A stretch of 64,000 bases of DNA from Nitzschia sp. pyKryTriq1 (GCA_956465555.1 OY101118.1:620001-684000), one strand, 5' to 3'. Positions 49,308 to 61,239 are shown, counted from the stretch's first letter. Notes: generated from the sequence alone by a model not told the origin. Numbers and translations: made by a program.

Positions 49308-51905
49308 CAAACTTGTACCCCACGCATAGATCCACGTAATCGTAAACTTTCTGTGCATAGACGGACTTACAGTCTGCGCTTGACGTTCCAGACATGCTCA
49401 CCAAGATCTGATCAAACTTGACACATGAACGGATGGCCTCAGGCTCGTTCAAAATTTGTGGCCAGTGACCATTATTGAGTTGCACCATTTGTTTAGCTGC
49501 TTGCCTCAACAATGGCGAATGATGATCTAAGACATGTGTCCCCAACCACACTCGCTTGAAAAAGGGATGTTCTTGCGATTCAATCACTAGCTTGGCAAAC
49601 ACTTTCCGGGAAACAAGTGATGCAGTCGGGTCCATTTCATCTTCATCCATATCTCTCCTTGAAGTCCGACGAGTCAACTTCCGGTTTTCCATCATCATTT
49701 TCTTAACGTTTGCCATAGCCAACCCCCAGTCCTCCCGAGTCGGCAGGGCTTCGTCCGGAAGCCCGTTGGAATTGGGATTCCATGTACATTTCCTCCTTTT
49801 ACTATATCGACGCTGCTTGGCATTTCCCCTTGCTGTCGTTTCGACCTGATTCTTGTCGACACTGGCTGCAATGTTCATGGTCGCGTCGATAATCTCACCA
49901 TGTTTTTGATCATGTAGTCTGTTAATTATTCGAAATTCCAGGACAGGACACGGTATCTTGCTCAATTCGCTGTGATGAATCTTTGGCTTTGACTTTCCAT
50001 TGGGTGAATGTTGAACATTAGCAAACTCCTCACTGCTGCTGGAGGATGAATGTGATTGCTCATCTTCATCATCCGCAGCAGTACCGAGTCCGGTGCCGTA
50101 GCGAATCAAAATCGGTGAACTAAATGTCACTTGGGCAAACGATGAAATTCGAGTCAATTTGGAAAGAAAAATGGCACTCCAGAAACTAGCCACCAAAATG
50201 CCGATGAAAGATTCTAAGGCGCAGATAACTGTGATCGGAAAGCAATCGCGAACATCGTACGCCGTCGACGAAGTCGCTGGATGCACGAGGCCGTACCCCT
50301 GGAAAAGCAAAGTACGTGAGTTCTACCACGTGTCCCATTATATACGCAATAGATGCACGATCATCCGCATCGACGACACAAGTGACTCACCACAGTACTA
50401 AAGGTTGTCCAACTCAGTGTGTACGCATCCATGAATGCAGCCCCGCCCTCCGCATTGAAACTTGAGCCCTCGACGTGAATACACTTTGATTTGCTCATCC
50501 CAATACCATAGAAAACCAGAGCAAACGATACTGTCAAGGTGAAAAACCACAGAGCAGCTGAAAGAAACAAGGCCATAAAACTGCTTCGAAACGCCCAGAA
50601 TAGATATGAAACGACCATCTGGTTCGGCGATAAGTCCATGCACGAGCCTCCTTTCTCGTCATCCTGTGCAATCAGCTGCTCATAAAAGTCCGAAGAGAAC
50701 CCGAAAATACGATCTTCATTCATGGAAACCTGTATACAATGAGTTGTCAGAAAAACGAACACCTCAAAATGAAATACTCCCGGAAGTAGCGTTTGAATAT
50801 CACTTACATCAAGAGACTTCATCCGATACTGTGTATCATCGTTCGAAGGGATATGGGATCGAACGATGCTATTTTCTTGTCGATTGGGGCACCGCTCTTT
50901 GGTGTCATCCCCATCTCCCCCTTCTTCATTATCCGAGTCGTGACTCCCGTTCCTTCTTTTCTTCTTTCGCCCCCAAAACGAATTGTTTTTCACCGCCTTT
51001 TCAGCTCGTTTCTGCAATCGACGACGACGCATCTGCGGGTACCGTTCATCAGCATCACGAATCTGAAAAACAAACGAGATTAGAAGCCCAAACGAATTCG
51101 CACCAGTTTGTCGACATTTTTGTCCTCGCAATCTTACCACAGCACATTGTGTACGCGCTCCCTCTCGTCCCGTTTCCAAATCGATTGTCTTCGATATTCG
51201 TTGTCTGTTGTTCTCCAAAAGACCGCCGTACTGATTCAGCCCGGAACTTTCACGCCGTAAACTTTCTATAGCTTGTGATCCTCGCCTCTGCGTTCCAATG
51301 AGTGATGACAGAGAATCGTCTGCTTCTCCTACTTCCCTGTCATCTTCGTCATCGTCTTCAACGTCGCTGTCACTTCCCAGTGGAAACACGTGCACCTCAT
51401 TTACATCACCGAAGGACACGGAGTGGCTACTCTGATTTGGAATCGTATGGCTCGACTTGCGCGAAGAAGATTTTAATTCAATTGACATGACTTCAGATTC
51501 GCTGTCGCAAACTTCATTCTCTTGCATGCTTTCCATGGAATCGAGACGTGAAGAACTGAGGTTGATTTGACCGCCTTTTAGGTAGGTGTCGTAGTCATCA
51601 TATATTTCCTGTTGTAGTATGGTGTTGGGAATTTGCGGCGACGAAGATCCGGATTCACTCGCATCATCGTGAAGAGGGCTCTCAGTAGTACCGGTAGAGC
51701 CTGATTTCTGGATATTGGTCTCAATACTTTTGACCCCCTCCTCATCGTACGCATCTTCTTCGGATGCTGTTGCGTTCTCACTATTCAGCCCTTCCTCCAT
51801 TCGTTCTACCAGTAAAGCGCCATCCGTAACTTCCATCAAATCGCTATCGTCCCTTTGACCACGCTCCACCACGCCGTCAATATTGTCCCCTTTGGCTAAA
51901 TCCAT
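49159..51905 (-). CDS. Inward-rectifier-like potassium channel 2 (four exons)
   Basis: Exons 51138-51905, 50808-51062, 50391-50729 and 49159-50298; introns 75, 78 and 92 bp, all phase 0, total 833 aa. Exon positions match channel 1 one for one. The N-terminus (~250 residues) is acidic and disordered, shorter than in channel 1, and without the GHSR repeats. M1 is FMALFLSAALWFFTLTVSFALVFYGIG; the pore helix DAYTLSWTTFSTV joins GYG across intron 3, giving TVGYG; M2 is ESFIGILVASFWSAIFLSKL. The C-terminal domain has FSSPILIRYG, CPVLEFRIINR and FFKRVWLGTHVLDHHSPLLR. The first two introns are a multiple of three with no stop, so a naive reading runs through them. Shared features with channel 1 indicate an old gene duplication. 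Confidence 0.85.
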
Positions 51906-52531
51906 TTTCGCCTCAGCCTGCTCGTTCCCAGAATATCTGCTATGCGAGGAACTCGTCTCCCACCAACTGGTCTACTGGTCCATGTGACTGTCTGTGCCGT
52001 CCGTCTTCGCCTAGTAGAGAGATGATGATGAGAAAGGATAGATCACTCGGGCTCTACTAGTATGTACCGGTAGCGTAAACTCTGAATGCGAGACACGAGA
52101 TCGAAGTGGTGGTTTTGTTCTGGGTTCTGGGTTCTGGCTGCACCTTTGTGCAGAGTGCAGAGGTCACAATAGCGGCTTTTAGCGTCTTTATTCACGTGTC
52201 CTCGTAGTGACACGTTCGACTTGACCCTTCAGCGCTGCGTCACCGTGTAAAGTACTGTACCAGTATTTACCCCAGTGTACGTTACCGGTAGACGTACGGG
52301 TACAGTACGTAGACCTTTCGCTCTCGCGCGACGCCAACAAAAGAGGCGTTGACAATGGCGGATGGCGCTGATCCTGCGATGCCAACACATATACAAACAG
52401 ACACTCGTTCAGGGCTCGCAAATGCTCTCCTTCGTACTGCACCCAACCTTCGTACTGCACCCAAGAAATCCTTTACTGTATTTATCGACCTTAGCGCACG
52501 CTGCTATTGGTAGATAGAACCTTCAATAGAC
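51906..52531. other. Divergent promoter region, Kir channel 2 / Epl1
   Basis: A GTAC/CCGGTA tract lies at 52250-52312. A CTTCGTACTGCACCCAA motif is repeated directly (52432-52465). No gene. Confidence 0.5.
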
Positions 52532-54343
52532 ATGTCTATGAAAGGGGTTGCCGGGTTGAATGTCTACAAGAAAGTCGCCATCATTCGGAAGGCCGATGAC
52601 GTTCTCACCTACGAAGACAATGAGGGGAACGTGAAGACGGTTACGGATCTCCATTTGGCGGCAGCTGCTACCGTAAGTGGTTTTGCTGCTGCTGTGAATT
52701 ATACAACTGAGTCTTGCTAACCCTTGTGTGTGACCTCGATCTTCACTCCATGCGTGTACGTACGTACTATCTGTGCGAAGACCCCTATCAACAAAACGAA
52801 ACCCAAAGACGATATTCCCGTCCCTAAAATTCGAGATGTAGAAAGCTACAAGACAGATGTTCCTTCAAACTACAAATGCCCGATCGCGTATGTCCGGCAT
52901 CGGAAAGCCTCGCACCAAGAGCTTCGAGACAATCTAGAGTATGTCATTGATGCCGAAGATGAGGTGTGGTTGCTGAACAATGCAAAGTTTGGCAAAACGT
53001 CTAGTCATGCTTCTTCTTCGTCGTCGTCGTCGTTATCGTCCTCCCCAGTGTCAGAACGAAAACGCATGGCCACTGGAGAAGAAAAGGGGACAGTTCAGCT
53101 GCCATTGAGCATGTTCGAGATCATGTTGGACGTCTTGGAAAAGGCAACAGCTTTCGAGGCGATTGTCCGGCTCGACCAAGCCGAGCATTTGATCCTTAAA
53201 AAACTCCCCCAACTCTATCACATGTATCCTATCAAGGCAAAAGCCGGTGTCGTGACATTGAAGCATGTCCTCGCGGACGTCTACAACTATTGGGTGTCCA
53301 AACGTTCCAAACTGAAAAGGCCTCTCTTGAGGCGGTTCTGGCCTGTAACATCAACCGATGACACAAACCCGCATCTTGTCTTTCGACCTCGAGAGAAAGA
53401 AAAATACAAGCTACGAAAGAAGCGTCAGAACGATATGGATGCGTACCGTAAAATGGAGCAACTCAGACAAGATTTCGCACATGTGCGAATTTTGACCGAG
53501 CTGGTCAAACAGCGGGAGGAACTTAATCGATCCCTCGTCCTACTTCAACGTGAATGGTTCCGCCAGAAGATTTACGAAGCTGTCGACACAAGTGGCCGTC
53601 CACGAATTTCAACAGATGTTGACAAGGATCAGCTGAATGCCCTGATGCAAGTCGACAAACACTTTGACATCCATGATGGATGGAAAAAGAAGAAAGCGCG
53701 ACGAGGGAGTCAACAAGGACATGTTTCCTCTCGAAGCTCCTCGCCCACTCCTGATGGGGGTCTTATCGCGTCGCACTTTTCAGCAATGAATGTACTCAAT
53801 GCAGTATCAACGGACTCACAACGAAAGCCACTCATTGCGGGGCAAAACCACGGAGAGCCTGCGCCAAACTTCTTGAATCCTCTTGCTACCAGGGAAGGAT
53901 ACAGAACATCTTGGGAAGGGGTCCCCCCTCATGTAACGACTTTTGTGGATGCCAAACCAGAACCAACCTTTCGTTTTCGCCATCGACCTCGTGTGGGGAG
54001 AGGGGGTCGACTGTGCATTGATCGCATGCCTCTTCCTGTACATCCAGATGTACCAACACCCATCTTCTTTCGTGCCGGGAATAGCCAGGTCCATCCGAAC
54101 GAACCGAAGCGACGTCTTGTCGATTTGCTACCTCCCCCTCTGGACCGTACCCGCCTCAGCCAACGGATTGAATCAATTAGCCTGGCTGCTCTCAAAGAAG
54201 ATTATGAGACGCCCCCTGGAGGAGTGCCCGGTCCGGATGGCGAGGACAACGACGGTGAAGTCGTCCTTGTTCCCATAAAGGATTGGCTAAATACGGATGA
54301 TCAACTATGGGGCGAAGAGAGATACACCGTAGGACCTATCTAG
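52532..54343 (+). CDS. EPL1: Enhancer of polycomb-like protein (NuA4 subunit; two exons)
   Basis: Joins 52532-52672 and 52781-54343 (GTAAGT donor, GCGAAG acceptor, phase 0), 567 aa. Epl1/EPC scaffolds the catalytic module of the NuA4/TIP60 histone acetyltransferase in the nucleus. The EPL1 homology region is split by the intron. It includes VLTYEDNEGNVKTVTDL, then IPVPKIRDVESYKTDVPSNYK and LEYVIDAEDEVWLLNNAKFG, typical of EpcA. Then come a linker, ADVYNYWVSKRSKLKRPLLRRFWPV (as in Epl1 and Brpf/PHF EPC domains), and a basic coiled coil (EKEKYKLRKKRQNDMDAYRKMEQLRQDF). The C-terminal third is Pro-rich. The N-terminal EPcA basic region is short. Family assignment is sound; which NuA4 variant exists here is unknown. 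Confidence 0.85.
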
Positions 54344-54807
54344 CTATTGCAGGAAAGTAAACATAGCTCCTTTTGATTAGCTGTGTGTCCGAAACTGAAA
54401 GTAAACTTTGAGTGGAAGCCCTATTCGTAGACTACGAGAGCAGCTGAAGTGGCGTGGCTAAGTTAGCGGAGCTTGCGGCTAATTTCGTTGCCGAGACTAC
54501 ACACAAAAGCATCAGGCTCCTGCCACACACAGTGGAGTCTTGCAGTTTAATGAAAGCAACATATTTATATTATTCTTTATTTTTGGTACATACGGAATTC
54601 CCTAATCTAACGATGCAGCGCGGTAGACCACCTCGGCCTGACCACGGTAGTCATCTATGGTTTCTTTTGTTACATGGAAAGGACATGAGCTCCTCTGGTG
54701 AGTATCATAGCAATATGCAAATTTAACAGGATGCACGATTTTCACGCTGTCATCCTGAAGATACAGGTCTAACATACACTCGCGCGCAAGCACTCCACAT
54801 GGGATTA
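54344..54807. other. Convergent 3' spacer
   Basis: Between Epl1 (+) and Pumilio (-). No gene or repeat seen. Confidence 0.5.
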
Positions 54808-57555
54808 TTAGAAGCCGCTTGGGTAAGCACCGTTCCCCATATTATTTCCCACGTGAGGTGCGTGCTGAAAGTAGCCCGTATCTCCGAAATCGAAGTACGG
54901 TTGACGCTGTTCGAACTGATGATGAGCGTTCATAGCAGCATGGGGGTTAACATTGTAGGGTTGGTGGTGCATCTGGTGGTGCTGCATGTGAGGTTGACCC
55001 GCCGGAGAGAGCTGGCCATACGGCTGAGCAACTGGCGAGCTGTGATGCTGATGGCGATGATTTCCCTTGTTCTGGCTGTAAAGCTCGTCGTTTGTACCGA
55101 CTCCATTAAGGTTGAAATTCGGAAAGCGACGGCAAATTTTCGCCATGATGCGCCTACCGCCTGCAGTGTTCCGGACACCACCGTTACGGTGGCCGTTCGG
55201 GGTGAGTGGTTGAGTTGAGGTGAGATGAGGCCTCATCGCTTCCACTAAGCGGACAGCTTGAGTGTGAGTAGCCACCGACAAAGCCCGTTGGACAACATAA
55301 TTTCCAAATGGATCCATCATGAGCTCTCGAATGCGATCGGTGTCACTGAGCTCCTCCATATATTGCTCCTTTACATGATCGGAGCAGCGCTCGAGGCACT
55401 TTTCCATTACGTTCGAGCTGAACTTCTGGATGGCCAACAAAGTGACCTTCCCGACAACGCTCTCGCATACTGCATGTACATCTTCATCAGAGCACACATC
55501 AAGGACGTACTGAACGACGTAGTTTCCGTAAGCATCCTGCATGAGCTCCAAAGACTTTCCGACGATGCAAAGGACCAAATGAGACCTTGCCGGGCACGGA
55601 GGAGAATCGAGGCAACGTTGAATGACGCAGCAACCGTGGCGATGGCGTGCGACATCACCAACGCTCTCGGCAACAGCATCAAACACAAACTTGGCATGTT
55701 TGTGACTGAGCTTCAATAGAATTCTTTGGATAACATGGTTTCCGTGGCTGTCAATACACAATCGGGCCGCAGCAGGGGCCAACGAACGCGTCAAAATCTC
55801 AGCCGCAGACTCTCCATCCTTCTTCTCTTTTGGTTCTCCCTTTTCCTCGTCGATGGCACAAAGCTCTACAATCTTCTGGACACTTCTAGTACCATGAAGA
55901 TTCAAACTGGCGTTAACCAGACGGGCACCAACGCTCTTGACAAGCATGATCCGTTCCTCTGGGGTGATCCTCTCTAGAATCTTTTGGAACAAGTAGTTGC
56001 CAAATGGATCCACCATGGCCTCTCCCCAGAAAGGAAGCCCCTCATTGAGAATCGCAGTAGCTGCCGTGGCTCCCTCCTCGTCGAGTGCCTGCTGAACTAG
56101 GCGACAGCCCACTTGATCACGCGATAGGCGCCTTACTTGCCCCAGCAAGGCATCCAAGGGAGGACGTTGTTGTGAGTTGTACAGAGAGGAGAGCGGGTCC
56201 TGCGGTCCGCCTGGTTGATTATACGGGCTGCCACCTGGAATACTGGAGTTGTAGTCCTCACCACGCATTCCGGATCCAGGTGCCTCCGCATATTGATTGC
56301 TTTCCGGAGTGTTCGGAGGGTAACCAGATCCTCGATTCCGGTTGTTGCTACGATCATTCCCACCTATCAAGGTGTTCACAAGGTCACTGGATTGCATAGG
56401 TTGCTGCATGGGCATATTGGGCAGCACCATCATCGGCTGTTGAGGAGACAAGCCAGGCATGGCTGGTTGCATACCAGGCTGCATTGGAGGCATCGCGCCA
56501 GGTTGTCCTGGAAGGACATAAGCAAAGGGTTTTCCAGGAAGCTGCACCATCTGTACCGGCTGCAGAACCTGTCCGCGCCCGTCTGGTGTTGGAACTGCCA
56601 TGTACAAAACCTGTTGTTGGGCTTGTTGCTGTTGATGCTGATGCTGTTGTTGTCCCATAGCTTGCTTTTGAGGCGAGCCTTGAATACTTCCACCATCGTA
56701 CGGGCTGTTGAATCCCCCAAAGTTTTGACCTCCCATACCGTTGTACGGAGAAACCATAGCTGCATTCATCATAGCCATATTATGAGGCTGCATCCCACCA
56801 GGCCCAGGAACCATCCCATAAACTCCCGATCTATCTTCCTCGCCATAAGCTGGTGTGCGCTGGTTCGGTGTTTCACCAGAGTGATACGCCTGAATTGATC
56901 GTCCTTCCGTATTATTGTAAGGAGACCCAGATCTACTAGAGGTGCTTGTTCCAGTCAGGTTCGAAGGAGACTCTCCCTGTCTACCTTGGCGAGTCTCCTG
57001 GTTGTGACCGATATCACCAAAGCCTGGAGAATTGTTCACTCCTCCTCCATGCCCTTGCCGGATTGGCTGTTGACGAAAGGGATCAGGAGAGCGCTCGTCC
57101 TGTGTTATCTCGAGCCCTGGAAGGTTGTTGGTGCTCAGTTTGAAGACGTCGTTACCGAGCATCTGCGAAGGACTTTGCGAAAGGAATAAGTCGATGCTGC
57201 CCTGGTTTCGCAACGCAGGATTGGGAGAGGCGGGTTCCACCGGGATAGTCTTTGCCTCCTCAGCCCCTCCCCCACTGCTTCCATCCGCGTTGAAGCCCCA
57301 GCCTCCAACAAGCTCTGCACCATTGTTGTTGGCTTGAGAGGACGCCAGGTGGAAAGGAGAGCCGGAATCATGCTCGCTATGAAACGAGAAACCGTTGCTG
57401 TGATGAGCCGCGTTCGCACCTAAACTCACACCAGCTAGCGCCTCCCCGAGGGACCCTATCATTTCGTTTTCACGGGAAGCATCGTCCCCTGAGTTTGTCG
57501 AGTGCTCGGGGGCGGTAGGAGCTGCCCCTGCTCCAGAAGATGGTCCAGAACTCAT
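54808..57555 (-). CDS. Pumilio/PUF RNA-binding protein
   Basis: 915 aa from the ATG at 57555. Sequence-specific binder of mRNA 3' UTRs, acting on translation and decay in the cytosol. The first ~460 residues are disordered, Gly/Gln/Met/Pro-rich, including a Gln/His run. Eight PUF repeats follow (about residues 470-790), recognisable by their base-reading helices: GCRLVQQ, NYLFQK, TRSVQK, NHVIQR, CCVIQR, NYVVQY, SNVMEK, NYVVQR. The tail is His/Gln-rich. Repeats 2-8 align with human PUM helices; repeat 7 has the SN..E guanine reader. The frame is open upstream of 57555 to an acceptor-like AAG near 57614, so an additional 5' exon is possible. Confidence 0.95.
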   Translation of the reverse strand: MSSGPSSGAGAAPTAPEHSTNSGDDASRENEMIGSLGEALAGVSLGANAAHHSNGFSFHSEHDSGSPFHLASSQANNNGAELVGGWGFNADGSSGGGAEEAKTIPVEPASPNPALRNQGSIDLFLSQSPSQMLGNDVFKLSTNNLPGLEITQDERSPDPFRQQPIRQGHGGGVNNSPGFGDIGHNQETRQGRQGESPSNLTGTSTSSRSGSPYNNTEGRSIQAYHSGETPNQRTPAYGEEDRSGVYGMVPGPGGMQPHNMAMMNAAMVSPYNGMGGQNFGGFNSPYDGGSIQGSPQKQAMGQQQHQHQQQQAQQQVLYMAVPTPDGRGQVLQPVQMVQLPGKPFAYVLPGQPGAMPPMQPGMQPAMPGLSPQQPMMVLPNMPMQQPMQSSDLVNTLIGGNDRSNNRNRGSGYPPNTPESNQYAEAPGSGMRGEDYNSSIPGGSPYNQPGGPQDPLSSLYNSQQRPPLDALLGQVRRLSRDQVGCRLVQQALDEEGATAATAILNEGLPFWGEAMVDPFGNYLFQKILERITPEERIMLVKSVGARLVNASLNLHGTRSVQKIVELCAIDEEKGEPKEKKDGESAAEILTRSLAPAAARLCIDSHGNHVIQRILLKLSHKHAKFVFDAVAESVGDVARHRHGCCVIQRCLDSPPCPARSHLVLCIVGKSLELMQDAYGNYVVQYVLDVCSDEDVHAVCESVVGKVTLLAIQKFSSNVMEKCLERCSDHVKEQYMEELSDTDRIRELMMDPFGNYVVQRALSVATHTQAVRLVEAMRPHLTSTQPLTPNGHRNGGVRNTAGGRRIMAKICRRFPNFNLNGVGTNDELYSQNKGNHRHQHHSSPVAQPYGQLSPAGQPHMQHHQMHHQPYNVNPHAAMNAHHQFEQRQPYFDFGDTGYFQHAPHVGNNMGNGAYPSGF

Positions 57556-58547
57556 CTCGGAAAGGTTTGAGTAGTCAACCAAACGCTCCTGACTATTCCA
57601 GCGGTGTCCCTTGAAGCATTAGATAGATATAGAAGAAAAACGACGTCCCAAGACACACAAAATAGTAGCAAACAGTCCAACAGGAATGTGAACACTTCTT
57701 GTTTGTTGTTTGATGTTGATGCCCAAACATCGGTTTTCGTTGCTTTTCCGTGAGCCATGCCATGAGCCACGCACAGAGCCTTCTCCCCGCCGGATGATGA
57801 TTGGACGACCGCAATGACGGTGGCAACCGATGAAGTTTATCGATCCAGAGAGCTCGACACCTCCCTTTTTCTAGCAATTCCAGCGTATGCCAATCGACGT
57901 GTTCTCGAAGTAGAGCTCGACGCCTCGCCAACCACACGAAACCTCACGTCGCACAAAAAAAACACGAGTGAAAGCGAGACGTCGGAGCAAGCAAGGGCGG
58001 AGTGCATGATCATGGATGGCGTTCGCCTTTTTGGCAAGAATGAAATTTCAGTTGAATCATGAGTGCATCGTCAGCTTTTCCGTTACGCCGGCAGTGCCAC
58101 ATGTGACAAGCGAGCCAGTCGACCGTTGGTGCCGTTGGTCGTTCGAAACAAAACCACAAAACTGAACTCTTACGGTATGATGTATCACCATCATCATCTT
58201 CTGGAAGCGCGACGGCGTTTGTCGGACCTGTGAATTCTTTGGACGAGGGCGACAACGAAACAGAAATACAGGTGTCTCCTTTTGCCTGTACTCGTAGTAA
58301 ACATCTCCATCAATTCGTCGAACCATTGTCGACGAAGAATCTATCCAGAGAAGTAGAGAAAGCGATCAGAATCAAGCATCGTTCACTTTAGTTGTTTTGC
58401 TGATCGCCGAGTATACAGCTCGGAACACGACAACTGCTTTTGTCAAGATTTGAGACAGTCACAAAATGGTGCGCCCGATAGGTTAGCAGGTACACGCTTC
58501 ATCGTATCGATTTTGTTTGATACTCACCTCGTTCGTTCCTATCATTT
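57556..58547. other. Divergent 5' region, Pumilio / coiled-coil gene
   Basis: Probably holds missing 5' exon(s) of the coiled-coil gene and perhaps of Pumilio. A short ATG frame at 58466 is cut by an in-frame TAG. No other gene supported. Confidence 0.45.
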
Positions 58548-60567
58548 GTGTCGCTGGCAACTCAGACCTCCCTTCTATCCACTGGAAAGAAGAAAGCCAA
58601 GGCAAGCCGGGTGTTTGGCGGTGACGTTTTCAATGAAGCGGTGGAAACAAGCTTGTGGTATTCACCATCTCCTAGGTCATCCAAGACACCGACTACTTTG
58701 GAGGAAGGTGCCCAGGCAAACCCAGCCCCCGTTGTTCTCTTTGGTGAAAAGCAGTCGGACACTAGCGCAAAGCAAATGTCCTTCGATGACACTCACAAAG
58801 AAAACGTCAGCAACAATACGATAGTCGTAGAATCGAAAGAGGCGAAACAGAGTAACTCCTTTCAGTCCATTAGGGATGCGGAATTGTCCCGTCTTCGAGC
58901 TGCAAAGTCACCGCTTCGTCGAACCCTTGCAGAGCAGACGGAAACTGCAGTCAAGAATGCCACCTCGAGTGTAAATCAGTCCCTTAACGCGTGTCGAAAA
59001 GCCAAGAAGGCAGTTGTCCGAGAACGTACCAAGCAAACCAAAACAGTGAGGTTTCAACGGGATGAAGAAAAGACGGAAGCCAAAGCATTCTACAACAAAG
59101 TCGAGGAAGGTCGGCGCCAGCTGTTGGCAGTCCAACGACAACTCGCGTCGGCCCACTTTCAGCAAAAGGCCCGCAAACAAGAGGCCGAACGGTTGCAGAA
59201 GATTGCCGAGCTGGAAAAGGAAATGGAATTCAACTCGGAAGTTTTTCGTGATCATCAGCAGAAACTCAAAGAAGAACGCGATAAGAATCGCAAGAAATCC
59301 ATCGATGCCCGTGCAAAGCTTCGAGTTAACAAGCGCACAGGTGAGGAAAAGCTGGAGACCATGAGGCGCGAGGAAGAGGCCGCAATATTTGAAGTACGCT
59401 TGGATCTTCATAAAGCTCGCAACGAGGCGAAGCGAGCGAATGCAGAAGACAGGCGGAAGAGCTTTCAATTCCGGGCAGGGGACGCAAGAAAGATCCGAGA
59501 AATTCGGTCGAAGTGGCGCCAGGACGAATTGACGGAGGAGCACAAGAGCTTTGAGCTGAATAGAGCAGCGGCGAAAGACGTAGAAGCATACAAGAAGAAG
59601 ATGGCAGGAGAACGCCGTGAAAGTTTGGCGAACAGGAACAAGGACGCCAGGCGAAGACAAAATCAAGGCCGTGAAGATACTTATGCTGCAATGAGGGCCG
59701 AACACGAAAGCTACGAGTTGAAATGGGCAGGAGAGAAGGATGCAGAAGAATACCAAAAGAAGATGCGAGAAGAACGTCGAAAGAGTCTGGCTAATCGTAA
59801 TAAGGAGAGCTTCCGCCATGCACAAGTGATGCAGGAGCTCCGTGCGCTCACCATCGAGAAGGAGACAGAGTCGTTCATGCTGAAATTCGCCGCCGAGAAC
59901 GATGCGAAGGAATATCTCAAGAAGCTCGCCGACGAGCGTCGAGATTCACTGAAGGCACGAGGACAGGAGGCTAGGAAACATCGCATGTATGAAGAAGAGC
60001 AACATCAACAGGCAGTGGCAAGTGCATTAAAGAAGGCAGCCCTTCAATCTGAATGTAAGTCATCAAATGCATATCTTAGTCGATAGTCATTCATTTCAGA
60101 TGAACTAACACGCTTTTGCAGGTCAAAAAGACGTTGAAAACTATAAGAAGGAACTCGCTGAGAAGTCACGAAAGTCTCTGCAGTTTCGACTGAAAGAGGC
60201 AAAGGTCAAGCGACTCGAGGAGGAAAACCAGATTCGGAAGCAACAATCAAAGGAACACCAGAGCTTTGAACTGGATTCTCTTGCCCGTATGGACGTAGAA
60301 GAGTATCTCAAGGATTGCAAGAAACGGAGAAGAAAATCCCTTGCTTTCAGAGCGAAAGAGAAGCGTCGTCATGCAGAATGGCAGCGACGAGCACAAGAAA
60401 AGGAAATTGAAGAGCGCCAAAAGTCGGGACATCTGCAGTCCCTTGACTACCAGTACATGGCACTCGCCCAGCAACAAGAACGCGCGCGTATTGCAATGGA
60501 TGCTTTACGCAGCGCTGGTTGCACTATAAAGGGCAATCCTTTTGGGGACTTGTTGGGAGGCCTTTGA
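58548..60567 (+). CDS. Coiled-coil protein with ~54-aa RRxS repeats (5' end uncertain)
   Basis: Coding 58548-60054 and 60122-60567 (GTAAGT donor, TTTTGCAG acceptor, phase 1). The frame opens at a GTG; a plausible initiator ATG in frame is not seen before 58776 (MSFDDTHKEN), so either that is the start or an upstream exon joins at the acceptor CTCAG (ends 58565). About 650 residues, strongly charged and helical. A repeat of about 54 residues recurs seven times: (E)SFEL..A..D..EY.KK...ERRxSLxxR. The serine block appears as RKKSID, RRKSFQ, RRESLA, RRKSLA, RRDSLK, SRKSLQ, RRKSLA (DNA near 59289, 59452, 59613, 59775, 59936, 60165, 60325). A helix-rich protein with regularly spaced basophilic-kinase sites; function unknown. 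Ends in GNPFGDLLGGL. Confidence 0.75.
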
Positions 60568-61239
60568 CGAGGATCGATTCATTCAACAGAGAAACGACTA
60601 GTTGTTGATCCATTTCTCATAGTATGAACAGAGTAAAATAAGACACTGATGTACCATTTCGAATTCCTGTGGACCCAGCAGTGGTGCAAACACTACGTCA
60701 TATAGTCTGTACTTTGAACTTGTACTGTTGAGGAGTGAAGTCGTCGTCTCACGTCCATTCCAATCTACAGCGCAATCGACCCGACCGACCACAGATTCTA
60801 CGCGCCAAGAGGCCGGTCGTATCATACCAGGTACCTGGTACGTGTGTACGTGTACACGTACCGGTACCAGGTAACCTGTACATCTTGTACGGAAGCCTAG
60901 GCAGAGAGTCATTTATCGCAATCAAGCAAGGCAATTATGTTTTGGCGCGTAGAAATATTTAGCCAAAAAAGCTCCAGTGTCCCTTTGATTTCGAATCATC
61001 GCGCAATCAATCATTATTTTATTTTTTCGTGGAGCCAAAGCAAGCACAAAAGGAGGTGCACACTGCACATCATCATCCCATTTCCCTCTCTTTCGACACC
61101 ACTCTCCACTGATAAGAAGTACCGGTATATCGACATAAGTAGTATTGTAACGACTCTTTCGAACAGCGCCACATTATCCTTCCATCGAATAGAAATCTAG
61201 CAGAGCTACATACAATACAATACACACATTTTACTAACC
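60568..61239. other. Spacer and 5' flank of GINS3
   Basis: A dense GTAC tract (60826-60886) lies ~350-410 bp upstream of the GINS3 start. No gene. Confidence 0.5.

Noticed and set aside
50808-51137. In-frame peptide joining exons 1 and 2 of Kir channel 2 as coding
   Set aside because: The 75-bp segment has proper GT and AG ends, Ile/Phe-rich intron-like sequence and no counterpart in channel 1; it is an intron of length 3n.
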